From NCBI GenBank assembly GCA_038025085.1, contig CM076148.1:36477691-36541690 (forward strand): a DNA stretch of 64,000 nt, in the 5' to 3' direction. A program made the translations under genes and the position numbers. Positions 1 through 11,599 of the stretch are shown piece by piece; positions within the stretch are counted from its first letter, which is position 1; every line of letters begins with the position of its first letter. This stretch comes from Tetragonia tetragonoides. Its lineage: Eukaryota > Streptophyta > Magnoliopsida > Caryophyllales > Aizoaceae. Under the pieces are notes generated by a model. The model saw only the letters and a program-made list of their open reading frames with translations. It had not been told where the DNA came from and ran no database searches.

Positions 1-1110
1 CCCCTCCCCCCCAATAAAAAAGGGAATATTTCTATCTTCTGTCATGAATTATTTCAACAATCATATTCCTTTTGATAATAGAGGAACAATGAAAAATACA
101 AACTCAAACACTGATGCATACAAAGAAAGTAGCAACTAGCCGCAGACTGCTCCATCCTTGACTATAAACACTACCAAATGGCATCGTAACTGACGTAACA
201 CCAAAGATGCTCTCTTCTAATAAGTAGAACAACACCTCTACGCTCCGAAACATAGTTTCCTCCACGCTTAAATCAACAATCCAACAAACATAAACTCTAT
301 GAAACTAGTTGTCAGCCCCTTGCATATTCAAATTGAAACTGAATCACCCAAATTCTAATTGAAAAACCAAAACACTTGATCTCAATATGTACTTACTCGG
401 ACGACAAGATAAATCCAGCATTCCAGTTAAATAACCCCTTAAACTTGAGTGTTTGTACATTCTTAAATTTCCACTACCCAACATTTACAACAAAATTCAT
501 GTTGAAATCGCCCTGTAAACTGAAATTGAAAAAAACCCAAGCGGAGAACATCTGTTGACTAAAACACTTTACATAGCACCATCTAATACACCAAACCCAG
601 CTACATTACACTTGAATCAAATACCACCTCAAATCAAACAATGAAGGAACATCTATATAATTCAAAGAATAAGACAAATATCGAAGTTGAATCACTGAGT
701 AAATTACTCAACAACCCAAATGTTTAAACTTTGTTGAAATTTCAATAAACTAGCTCTGTCCCACAATTTTAACATTTCAGAAGTAATAAAGCGATAACAA
801 GATAAACAACTTCAAAATCTTAAAACCCTAGAAAACCCCACAAACCCAGAAAATATAATGAAAAGCTTCAATTCAAGACAAATTCAACATTAAAGAGCAA
901 CAAAGTTCAGGCAAAAGAAGATAAATTTAATGATAATGGATTATAAATAAACAAAGACATTTTTTTTTTTTGCTAGTCAAATAAACAAAGACATTTGGGT
1001 AATGAAGTTTAGTGAACTGAAACCATTGAATTTGATGGGGCAATTAACAAAAAAGAAAATAGACAGGGAGAAATTACAGGAGTAGAAGCAAAGGATGAGT
1101 TTTGGAGAAC
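1..1110 (-). other. Possible first intron of a minus-strand gene running off the left edge
   Basis: No convincing coding sequence. On the minus strand the segment near 1113-1145 reads as exon-like sequence ending at a strong donor (CTCTCAT|GTAAGTTC, intron starting near 1112), preceded by a pyrimidine/purine dinucleotide repeat of the kind common in plant 5' UTRs. The T-rich minus-strand sequence to position 1 would then be intron. The acceptor and coding exons would lie outside the window. Inference from splice-site appearance only. Confidence 0.3.
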
Positions 1111-1146
1111 TTACATGAGAGATTGAAGGATTTAGCTTTAGGCAGT

Positions 1147-1151
<5 letters not shown>

Positions 1152-1203
<52 letters not shown>

Positions 1204-1218
1204 CTCTCTCTCTCTCTC
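1152..1218. repeat. (CT)n microsatellite
   Basis: About 67 bp of CT dinucleotide repeat with one TGT interruption. It would lie in the 5' leader of the putative minus-strand gene to its left (read as GA there). Confidence 0.9.
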
Positions 1219-1447
1219 AGTTTTCCAGTCCTGTGTTTGGAGAAGTGCAGGTTTTAGTTTCAGACTCACTGGAAGTGGTAGCTCTTTTATTTATTTTTTT
1301 CTTGATGGGAATATTTTTACTTTTCTTGAACAATAAGCTTCTCAAAAGGTGTGCGTTTTCCATCATTTTTAATTTTTAACTTTTCATAAATTTTTTTATT
1401 TGTTTTATTTTTCTCTTATTTCCAAAAAGAACAAACATGCCCAAGAT

Positions 1448-1721
1448 GGATCATCTACGGTAAAATCCCTGCAGTAAATTCAATATCGCATCTTTTAAAT
1501 TATAACGGTATAAATATTCATATAACGGTACTAAAAATGATACAACAGAATTTAAATAATGGGTCATAACAATACAATTTAGTAGTTATTTAATGCCTAT
1601 TTTGACCCATTATTTAAATTCTGTTGTATCTTTTTAGTATCATTATATGAATATTTATACCGTTATAATTTAAAAAATGCGATACTGCAGGGTGTACCGC
1701 GGATTTTACCGTAGATGATCC
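1448..1721. mobile_element. MITE, 274 bp, long inverted repeats, GAT flanks
   Basis: Ends are GGATCATCTACGGTAAAATC and its near-perfect reverse complement. The arms continue inward through matching AT-rich sequence (ATTATAACGGTATAAATATT and complement), so almost the whole element folds back. It is flanked by GAT at 1445-1447 and 1722-1724, a possible 3-bp target duplication. No coding capacity. Superfamily not assigned. Confidence 0.8.
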
Positions 1722-1724
1722 GAT

Positions 1725-2280
1725 CTCAACATGCCCGAAAACAAAAAGTCACCCATTGAAAGAACACAAAAACTTGTTTAAAACGGTATTATTATTATCA
1801 CTCTCATTCAAGTTTTAATACGACAACGTTACCCCTACAAGGCTACAAGGTTGATAGTTAAGTTGCTAGAAGCCAAGTAGAGATTTGAACCCTATTTCAT
1901 TTAATAAAATGTTCGTTAAGGTTTTAATAAACTTATGTCCAGAAAAATATACAAATTCGAATATCTCATGAATCTTGTTTTCTTTTTCTTTTTTTTTTTT
2001 TTTTTTTTTTTTGGGATTGGATCTTACAAATCTTTACTATTCAAGGTGTTTTATTTACCACTGTTTTTGCATCGATTATTTTCCATTTAAATTGTATGTG
2101 AGTTATTCATTTGGTCCAAGGAAGTCGCTTAAAAATCATCTCCAAATAATCTGACATTCAGAAGAGATCAATAATAACCCAAGAAAATCACTCTTTCAGG
2201 ATATTCCCTCTTTGTTGGGAAATTGACCAAATTTTCTACATAAATTATATAATTGACCAAATTTTCTACATAAATAGGTT
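1725..2280. other. Intergenic, no gene seen
   Basis: AT-rich sequence with a 26-base T tract near 1990-2012 and an 18-base direct repeat (aattgaccaaattttcta) near 2220-2270. No ORF, splice pattern or terminal repeats that I can support. Confidence 0.5.
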
Positions 2281-2283
2281 CTG

Positions 2284-2619
2284 CTACAGTGTGAAGCCTT
2301 GAACAGAACCAAGCATATTACATTTGAGTTCTCTAAGAAGACAGCGCCTATTCACAAGTTCACAATCCTGTTTGAGAAAGAACATCTTCCAGCTATAAGA
2401 ATGGTTACAAATGTACGAACAAAAAAAAATGTTACAAATGACTAAAATTTGTATCTGCAGGCTGAAACCTAAGATCATCAACGCGCTCCGAGAGTCTGAG
2501 AATCAATACTGAAATAAAAATCCTTGGAATGCATTCATCTGCAAGCCGCCAGGAGGTTGAGGCTTTTTCTCTTCCTACTGTGCTCTACACATTGTCAAAA
2601 ACATCAATACATCCTTTAC
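2284..2619 (-). other. Probable 3' UTR exon of the ceramide synthase gene
   Basis: After the stop codon at 3590-3592 the transcript sequence meets a good donor (GCACAG|GTAGAT, exon end about 3551). The next plausible acceptor is GTTCCAG at about 2620. That would make a 3' UTR intron of about 930 bp and a last non-coding exon from 2619 leftwards; the 3' end is not defined. Based on splice-site appearance only. Confidence 0.35.
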
Positions 2620-3589
2620 CTGGAACAAAATAGCAAATTGTCAATGAATTAGTACCCTGAGCAATGAGCATATGAAAGAATGCACTTGCGAAATTTTCTT
2701 ATATCGAGTTGTTGTGTTGGAAATTTACAATTGCAAATATTATGAGTATTACAAACTTCATACAACAATGAACAAAGTATGATGTTTCACAAATCCTTGC
2801 TGTATATAGAAAGAGTTTTACCCATTTTACAAATCTTCAGAAACCTGAAAAGATAGCCTCTATCACCAAATTACTCAATTTGCTTTGTCCCTAAATAAAC
2901 CCACTAACAATATACTACATTTGAAATAAACATCTAATTTTCTACCCTGTAATTTCCCAGCTAATTTTCCGTTTCTAATACAACACTTTCGATGTATTAC
3001 TTATTATTGCTTTCCTCCTCTGTGCTCCCTCCACTGTCAAAACGAAAACACTTGAGACTTGACTGAAACATAAAAATAAAAATAAATAGAAACTACTGAA
3101 CAGTGAGGTATTTAAAATGGATGATCGAAGTCTTGAAGATCTTAATCTCACTTTAATATGGACTAATATTTCAAAGATTTCTACAGAATGGTATTACAAA
3201 AGTAATATCAAAATGAACAATGGTTTTGAACAAGTTATAAGGAGAGGCAAGATCATCATTTTGAATTGACTAGAATTTACATATCTTCTGCAATCTTGCA
3301 AGGCTTCGGTTGAACAACAAACGCTTGTGTTAGGTTCTTCATTCAGTAAAACATTTAGGTTAAAGAGCAATATGCTAACCCCCAAATTATCATCTCAATT
3401 TCTAGTTTGGCATCTTTAAAAATAATTGTCCCTTTTTTGTTGCATAACCTTACACTCATTAATGTCTTATAATTCTTTCAAGAGTCAAATTTCCACCAAA
3501 TCATGTTTGCTGGGTGGGGGTGGGGGTGATAACCATGATAATACATCTACCTGTGCATCATCTGCTACTAGTATTGTCCCCAATCAAAA

Positions 3590-6500
3590 TTAATCTTCAT
3601 GATCATTTTCATCTTCGGAATCTGCAAAAGGAGAATTTACAGTCAGCAAATGCATGTCGGACCACAATTGTCATCAAATAAATGCAGACTGAAGCGAAAG
3701 ATCTCAACAGATAAGATCACCCCACGAATATTTTTTAGCAGCATGCATTTACATTTTACAAGTATATTTCATGTGAAATTTCTTATATGCCAGGTTTATC
3801 CTTGTCAATTTGGCAAGGTCAACAGCCAATGTCAAGGACAACAAACAAGTAAACGACGACTACCGTGTTCTTTTTCTTATTTTGTTGACTGGGTGACTAA
3901 TCAACACTACCCATTGCCGCAGTGCCGCCAAAGAGGCTCCCGTCCAGGCGGAGTACTTTGTTAACTTGGTGGATATTGTCTAAAGTATGCTTTTGAATTC
4001 AAACTACAGAAAGTGATAAAAAAATCTCAAAGAGGATGAGAGACCTCAACCTGAAAATGAAATCAGAAGATCAACAAAGCCAAAATATAAACCAAGAGAC
4101 AGTTAAAAGGCATGGTCACAAAAGAAAATGAAACGTGAGAATGAATAAAAGAAGCGCATAACAATATATATGATACTCAAAACACCAGTTGTCCACCCTT
4201 CATGACACACCAGTTGCTGCTTTCTTTTCGGTGAGCACTCGTGCGTGGGACTTACATTTACGGGGAGCTCCTTTTGATTGGGAAATGGGGGAAGTGGCCT
4301 CATTGCTCCTTGTTTTGGACACCATTCATTTTGACTCCGTTGGAGACTCTCAGGGTTGGATTGGAGACCCCTCAAGGGTCTTCTCTTGCAAATATCCTTC
4401 TTAAACCATCTCAGCCTCCCTTCTCACAACCCCCCTCTTCCTTTAAGGCTCCCCTTAAAGTGCACGCTTTTGTGTGGAGTATGGCACTGGGTAAGTGAAC
4501 ACTCATGATATGGTTCAACGGAGGAGGCCTGGTTGGTCCTTGTCCCCCGATGTGTATGTTCTCTGTAATGAGGCGAGCAAGACTTGTGTGCACTTATCTT
4601 GCATTGTCGTTTAACACAATCTCTTTGGAGACGACTTTTCAGCATTAGGGGGAATGCTTCATTTGCCCCCCCTACGATCACTCAGCTCATCTAGGCTCGA
4701 TCTCTTGGCCTTGGAAGGGGCAAGGAGAATAGGATGTTATGGCGGTGTGCATTTTTGCCATCTTTTGGTGCATGTGGTCCCATAGGAACTCCTGGAATTT
4801 TGATAGGGCCTCTAAGCCTCTAAACTTTGTTTGAGATTGAGTGGTGTATTTGGCCTCTCTGTGGGCCAAGGCTTCGGGGGCTTTTAGAGGGGTGCCTCAT
4901 AGTGACGTGCAATGTCATTGGGGTGATGTATAATCTTATTTCCCAGTTTGTTTCCGTTTGAGGACTCCTTGTCCTCATACTTGTAACTGTTTACCATTTG
5001 ATATTTCAATAAAACTTTTCTTTATCAAAAAAAAAATAAAATACTGTAAACAAGAGTAGATTCAGTTTTTCCTACAATAAATTACAAGTGCACCTTTGAA
5101 GTGGCATCACTGTCGCTGAATGATAAAAGATGAGTGAATATTGGTTTAAAAGGTCTCAAAAATGGTTCTTAGCGAGGACAAGCAAAATTGCATATAGCTA
5201 AAACCTCATCCTTCATCACCATATTTTTCTCAAATTTTTGAGATCAACAATGATCCATACTCTTTGAACAAACTGATGCTCTAGCATAGATGATCTTATT
5301 GCCTTGTATATGAGTTATGAGTTATGACATACACATACATATGCAAGCAGTCAAGCACAGACCCACCTGAGGAGAAGAGGGGGTGGGTATACAAGCAAGA
5401 GAGAACCCAAAGCATGCACCTCATAAACCATGGTGTATTGCTAATTTGTGCAGCTATTCAAACATTTAGGTCCAAGGAACCTACCTAAGCTAAAAAACAT
5501 TTTAGTGGCTTTAATTTACTGATGGCAAACTAGGATATAGTAGTAACATTATTTACAAGAAAATAGGCTAGTTGTAGCCCTCGGTGTACTAGTGAATAAA
5601 AAAACTGAGATTACTAATGAAGGTAGACTACCTGGTAGCATAGTAGCCTAAAGTCCAATGCTAAATAAGAAAGGAGGGAGCACAAATAATGAAACCTGTT
5701 TATATCTGCATCTTTTTCTTTTCTATAATTGAAATATTCGGTTTATCTTCTTGATGTCATTAAAATAATACCAGATCCAACATGCAACAACACATCGATA
5801 ACAGCTGCCTTTCTTCGTGCCCATAAGATTGAAAGCAACAAGCAAAAACGCGACTCAGGTGATTGGCATGGTATTTGCCATCACTAATTACAATGTACTG
5901 TAAAAAAATTAGAAAGCTGAAAAACTACTAAATATGTCATAGCTAAAAGCAATATTGTTCTCTTTATTAACTTCATGTGCTTTGCTCTTTCGTGAAGACA
6001 TGAATCATGGTTTAAAGGAATAAGAGAACGGGGAGAAAGAAAAGCATTAGCAACTTACCAGAACGAACATCATCACTCAGCTGGCCTCTTGCTTGGATTT
6101 GCTTCACAAGCATCCGGTACATCAGCACCCACCAATAAATATGAAGAACAAGCAAGCAATACAGAAGAGTATTGAACAAGTAATAATAGATAGGACCGGT
6201 CACAGGATGCTTGTCCTTATCCAATGTAAGGACTACTTCATAGCTGCCATAGACAAGAAGAAAAGCAAATCTATGAGATTAACAGCCTAACCCAATTAAC
6301 TCAAGAAGTATCTAACTCAATGCTGAAGAAGAAAAACTACCTCCACACAAAAAGTCAAGGAAATTTTCTCGAGTCTAGACCCAAGAAACTGTGATGAGGA
6401 CAAATCTTAAGCTAATTAACGAGCTCATCTAATAATTATAAAAGGTATTTAATGATACTTCCAGTAACACCCTAGGGAGCAAAAAATTATCTAGTTGATC

Positions 6501-9500
6501 TACAACTTGAACTTCATCACTTGGTCACAGCCTCACAGGGTAGGATGAGGCCTATGCTAGTATTTCTCAGCCATCCAGCAGAGGGTACATAAAGCTCTGG
6601 TTGTAGAAAGAGGAATGAGGCAAGCTGGAAAACTAAAAGTACTGTTCAATGATGGCAATGCTCTGTAGAAATGGGCATTGCCACATGAGAGAAAGCTAGA
6701 ATTTAAGAAGTTTTTGTCCAATGATGACAATGCACACCACATTTATCTTCGAAATATTTAGTACTCCTATCCCAAAAGAATTAAACTACAGATTTTGGGT
6801 AAATTTAAGAAGTGTGAATTGTAAAAATCCATATATAAATATGTGTGTAGGTATTTGGGAGAAGATTTTGGTTGGAGTTGCGGATGTTTGGTTCAGATAG
6901 AAAAGATTGGAAATTTCTATATGGTGCCCATGTGTTTTGAACATTTCTACATGGCAGACAACACTATCTCAAAATTCACACGATGCCCTTATCCTCTTAG
7001 TTGGTTCGTTGCGCTTGTCTGATATTATTATTATTATTATTATTATAATTATACATTGAGTGACTTGTGCTCGTGCTTCTTGTTCCACCATATTCAGAAG
7101 TGTTTATTCAGTAGGTAGCTGTTTGATTCTGTAGTAGTACTTCCAGCTTTTCCATTCATCTGCCTTGTTGCAGTTGTCAGCCTTCAGAAAAGGGGGCTCT
7201 TTCCACCAAGAGAAAGTTAGGCAGAAGGGGTCGTCAGTCTTCATCATCGTATTCCTCCTCCCCATCTGGTCCGCTTCATATATGCATGTTGTTTTGTTTC
7301 CCTTATAACTCTTATCTTACTTTTCTTTCTTTGTTGTGTTTCCAATACTGTGACTAGACCAATAGGAAGATTAGAGACGAAAAATCAGAAATCTGTCACG
7401 TCTCGAGAATGCAGGCCAAGAAATCGAGTGGAAACTTAAAGTTCCACTTTTAAACTTGGAATTCTGGGACTCTTAAAGGAAAAATTACATTTTTTTTTCA
7501 ATTTAATATTCAGATAACATGGGCATATAGGCTTTGGCCGACTAATCCCATGAGCCCTGAAGTTAATGATCGAAAACCTCCAGTGACCCTCAGGAGGCTC
7601 GAAGTTGGGACCTCTGGATCAATCTTACAGAAATGTTATTTGAAGTTTGAACTGGTGGAGGCCCAAGAAAGGCGGAAGGTAAACATAGCACGCCTTCAGG
7701 AAACTAAGCAGATGGGTGCAAAAGCAAGAGACATCAATGTGTAATTGTGTATAAATTGCATTACCAGGACAGCTCGAGTTATGGAAATGAGGTAGGAACT
7801 ATTGCTGAAAAGATAGTTCCAACCAAGTGGTAGACCGGGGATGTCAAGACTCAAGAAAGTTCATCAAAAATAATTACTTTGAACTGCTCAAGATGGTAGT
7901 GGAGGTCCTGGAGGATGATATTGCCAAGCTAATGCAGCCTAAGTGGGACTTGATGACCAAATTAAGGGGCATGGTCAGATCCTATGGATGTGTCACACAT
8001 GGAAGCTCTCTGCATGAGAAGTTGAATATAACTAAAAGAGGAGACTATAATTGGGATGATATTGCCAAGCTAATGCAGCTTAAGTGGGACTTGATGAGCA
8101 AATTAAGGGACATGGTCAAATCCTATGGATGTGGTCACACAGGGGCATCTATCTGCATGAGAAGTTGTATATAACTAAAAGAGGAGACTCTAATGGGAAC
8201 CAGGAATGCTGATGGATACGTGGGACGTCGAAAGAGGTTTTAGGGACACTGGAAGAGACATGGAGGAACAACAATGCTAGATTTTTGGAAACCACACAAC
8301 TTCAGGGCACACCCCCATTTCAAAAGAGAAGTGACAGCTCAAAGACTTTGAATTGACTTCAATCTCAAATGAAGCAACTGCAAAATCATAAGGGCTTAAA
8401 GCTGCCGCACATGGGTTCGGCTTGACATCTATTTTTTAACAAGCATGCTAGGTCTGTGGCTGGGGCTTTATAAATTATAACAATAATAATCAAAGAATTC
8501 TTTCCATGTCTGCAGGTTTTTCCGCGCCGAGGGCTAAGCCCTTTAGGTGGTTCCATCCATGATTTGCTCTATTCCTGATGATCCAACACAACACTACTGG
8601 TCATGGAATATGGATATGATCATTAAAGGTGGGAAGAACAAAAACACAAGATACAAACTCACAAGTCTAAAGGTCGAGCAAGGGACAGAAATTTTATGTT
8701 TCTGGCAAACTAATATAACAAGACTAAACAAACATAGTATATCTCTCTATGTCAGACTCCCATTTAAAAAATTACAGAAAGGTCAGGTACAAAGTGGCAT
8801 TAGAGAGGCAGAACAAACAGTCAGAACAGTAAAGCTGACAAAGCGAAGTACCAGCGACAAGACACCAGGGTAGGGAAGATCTAACTAGAGCCAAAGAGAG
8901 ACAAGCATAGAACAATTCCTGAAATGAGGACCCCAATAATGGGCCTAAAAAAATTCAGAACTAAATTCTGCAGCTTCCTTCCATTCAGATGAGACAAGAA
9001 CGCCATTGGAATTTAACCAAGAGTGTAAGTCCAGTGACTGGCAGATATATAGCTATTTGATACCTGCTAAATAAGAATAAATTATAGACACAAATGTGAA
9101 TTACTAACCTTGTACTCCAAAGGATCCAAAAGGGGTAGTAAGTAAGGCGAAGCAGGATCCAAGATAATACAAAGAGAATGAAAGAGAAGCTAGCAAGTGC
9201 TTCAGCGCCACTATATTTGGACATCTTCCCTACTTCAAGAAACACATCACTGGCATCATGGAGAGCCAAAACAACTGAACCAGCACGAGCAAATCTGTAC
9301 ATGAAAACAAGTGATAAAATGTTATTATAGCAAACTGAACACTAAAAAGCAAGAATCTATATTGTCAAAGACAACACACACACACACACACACACACAAA
9401 CTAGCCGAGAAAACTACTCCTTTCCTAATGCTTTTCCACATATCTATTCTTGAAGACTGAAGAGCCAACGGCCTACCCTGCTACGACTAGGACTTTGGTA

Positions 9501-11457
9501 ATGGCTGCCTTTGCCCAAAAACTAGGCACGAAAACTACACCTTTCCTAATGCAACTCCTCATATCTGTTTATTGAGGACTCTGGCATTTCTTTTTTAGAT
9601 AAAGAGAATACTTTTATTAAAACTGAAAGAGTAATACAAAACAAATTATGCCAAAGAAGCAATCCAAAACAAAAAATAATAAAAATAAAGAACAGTAAGT
9701 CATAAAGTATAATGAAATGTGAGATCTACTTATGTACAGCATTAATGAAAAAGACAATAGGAATAAACAAGAGAACAAAAAAACAGAACTCTGTCCAATT
9801 ACAAAGTTACAACAAGCTTTTACCCCAAAGTATGCACTAACTAATGAAAAGCCAAGTAACATATTGTCAGAGACATACCTAAATACATAAGACAGAACAA
9901 TGAGGATGACTGTTGCAACATGATGCCCCATTGAAACACCAAAGTCAGAACGCCTTGTTTCCCAGAAAATAAGTGCGAAGATTGAATACGTATAGAACCC
10001 AGCACAATACATGTACAGCCCTTTCAACTTCATCCTGCACCAGAGAGAAGCATGAAGAAATATGAACACCACTTCAAATGTAGCATAGAATCAAAAAAAA
10101 TGTATACTGAAAAGATCCTTCAACGTCTTACTTCATTTTCAGGTCAGGCCAGGTCTGGTCTCCAGGTCCTACCCAAAAATATTTTGTCGTGGTGAACCAT
10201 GGCTCATTATAAGTTACAGAAAGAGCAAGAATTTCTGCTGACAGAAAATACACACATTTCCATGCCGATTCCTTGAACTTTCTGAGCTTCTTATTATAAA
10301 CATCAACATCCGCATCTTTCAACTGATAATTCTTACCAAAAATCAATCTCCTTCCCAGTTTCTGCATCAAAAGACAAATCATATATCAGGACATAACCTG
10401 CACCTCTGCAGATTGAAGTATGTTGATAGAAGCAAAAAATTTAGAGGGGATTCAAAGACCTTAAGAAAACTAACCTACCTAGCAAACTAATTCTCGATTC
10501 AGTCCAATTCATCATTTAAATGTGCTCGTAATTTTAATATTTAAATCTTCATATAAGGACTTCAAAAAAACTAACCTACCTAGCAAACTATACTTTGTTC
10601 ATCACAAGTGAACCTTGGTGTAAGATAAATTTCTCGACCTGACTCACGAGGCGATCTTAACAGAATCCAAAAACTAATTCGATTGTTACCTACTTGATTT
10701 CAATTTCAGCAACAATCATAGGAGTGCTTGACAAAATCGAATGTCAGAATGCATTCTCGGGGTCAAACAACTAATTGCGTCACACACTCACACCCTCCCC
10801 CCCCTCCTCCCAAGGCTCCTGTAGTTACCAGCATTGCCTAACAAATTACATAAAGCACTTCTGTAATCAAATGCCACCTACTCAATTCAGTTATGCTATA
10901 ATTCACCAACACCCTTCAAAAGAAAGCAGAGAGAGTCATGCCAATTCACTCAATAGACACATTGCCCTTCAAAAGTTATAAAAAGAAAAAAAAAACATCC
11001 ACAATAATAACATCCATCCCTTAACAAACATAACCCAGCATTAAGACATTACCAAACAATTATTTTCCTGAAAAGTATCAATGAATGACTAGTCTCAGTG
11101 AATATATAAAAACTTCTATACAATGCTGCTACCACTACAACAAGGGCAAACCAAAGACTCAAACTTTAAATCTAAATCATGATGATAAGGCTTACTGAAT
11201 GCCTGAATCACTTCTACTAATTACCAATGACCCAATTAACCAAACCAAAAGAAACAAGAGATATAGACAATGAAAAAAATAGATTCTAACTCAAATTAGA
11301 AAAAGGTTAAATTTGTTACCTCAAAGACCAATCTGTCCAAGAAGAAACGAACTGAAGGGAAGAATAGAGCAAATATAGGAAGAACAATGAAATCATCATA
11401 ATTAGGGTAAGATTCTTCTTGCCAGTCAATGGACCCAACAAAATCCATCAAACCCAT
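3590..11457 (-). CDS. LOH (LAG1 homolog): Ceramide synthase, LAG1/LOH1-LOH3 type (six coding exons)
   Basis: Encodes an ER multi-pass sphingoid-base N-acyltransferase that makes ceramides; the LOH1/LOH3 class uses very-long-chain acyl-CoA. Coding exons, minus strand: 11457-11320, 10361-10132, 10034-9879, 9294-9109, 6243-6059, 3621-3590. All junctions are GT-AG, phases match, and the total is 927 nt (308 aa), the usual family length. The first in-frame ATG gives [12 protein letters not shown]. The Lag1/TLC core spans exons 3-4: [10 protein letters not shown] with the paired histidines, then ALHDASDVF. Exon 5 has the last membrane segments ([20 protein letters not shown]). The 32-nt last exon encodes the acidic tail [11 protein letters not shown]. 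The N-terminus is the LOH1/LOH3 type, not LOH2. Introns 4 and 5 (2.9 and 2.4 kb) are swollen by retroelement debris. A CT-rich leader lies upstream (11550-11581). Confidence 0.95.
4180..5037 (+). mobile_element. LINE 3' end (zinc-binding RVT domain) with poly(A)
   Basis: Fragment of a non-LTR retrotransposon inside ceramide synthase intron 5, antisense to the gene. The frame, broken by small indels, reads like the zf-RVT region at the end of LINE ORF2: [17 protein letters not shown], then a cysteine motif ([12 protein letters not shown]), then [11 protein letters not shown]. It ends with a gtttaccatttgatatttca-type tail and an A-rich run at about 5028-5040. It is 5'-truncated, as is normal for LINEs. 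No clear target duplication found. Confidence 0.75.
7025..7046. repeat. (ATT)n microsatellite
   Basis: About seven ATT units in ceramide synthase intron 4. Confidence 0.8.
7490..7641 (-). mobile_element. tRNA-derived SINE, copy 2 (degenerate)
   Basis: The reverse complement matches the SINE at 26811-26982: the box B region (CCAGAGGTCCCAACTTCGAG), then a body with CATGGGATTAGT, then CCCATGTTATCT, then an A tail (seen here as T's at 7491-7498). The tRNA-like head with box A is largely decayed. Lies in ceramide synthase intron 4 in the same orientation as the gene. Confidence 0.65.
7655..7830 (+). pseudogene. LINE endonuclease domain scrap
   Basis: The peptide [20 protein letters not shown] matches the start of the apurinic endonuclease domain of plant LINEs (usual pattern VNIxCLQETKW-GxKAxDI). 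It is followed by stops and a degraded continuation containing an arginine/asparagine-type stretch and AEKIVP. Short, broken, in the intron of an oppositely oriented gene, and presumably dead. Confidence 0.5.
7914..8196. repeat. 141-bp tandem duplication in intron 4
   Basis: Two adjacent units (7914-8054 and 8055 to about 8196), both starting GATGATATTGCCAAGC and running through AAGTGGGACTTGATGA to ACTAAAAGAGGAGACT. They differ by scattered substitutions and small indels. The first unit plus the second reads open ([16 protein letters not shown]), so it may derive from a coding sequence that I do not recognise. Confidence 0.85.
9373..9398. repeat. (CA)n microsatellite
   Basis: Twelve to thirteen CA units in ceramide synthase intron 3. 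Confidence 0.9.
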
Positions 11458-11599
11458 CTTCAGTTTCAGTAGATTTTGTTCTTCCCTTGTCAAAAAAAAT
11501 TTGAAGTAAATCTAGAGAGAGAAAACTGGGATCAGAGGGCACAACGCTGACATAAGTCTCCTCCCTCTCTCTCTCTCTCTCGCTAATGGTGAAGGTGTT

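Noticed and set aside
4180..4700. Overlapping small genes on both strands inside the ceramide synthase intron
   Set aside because: Explained by a LINE zinc-binding domain fragment with indels on the plus strand; the minus frames are shadows.
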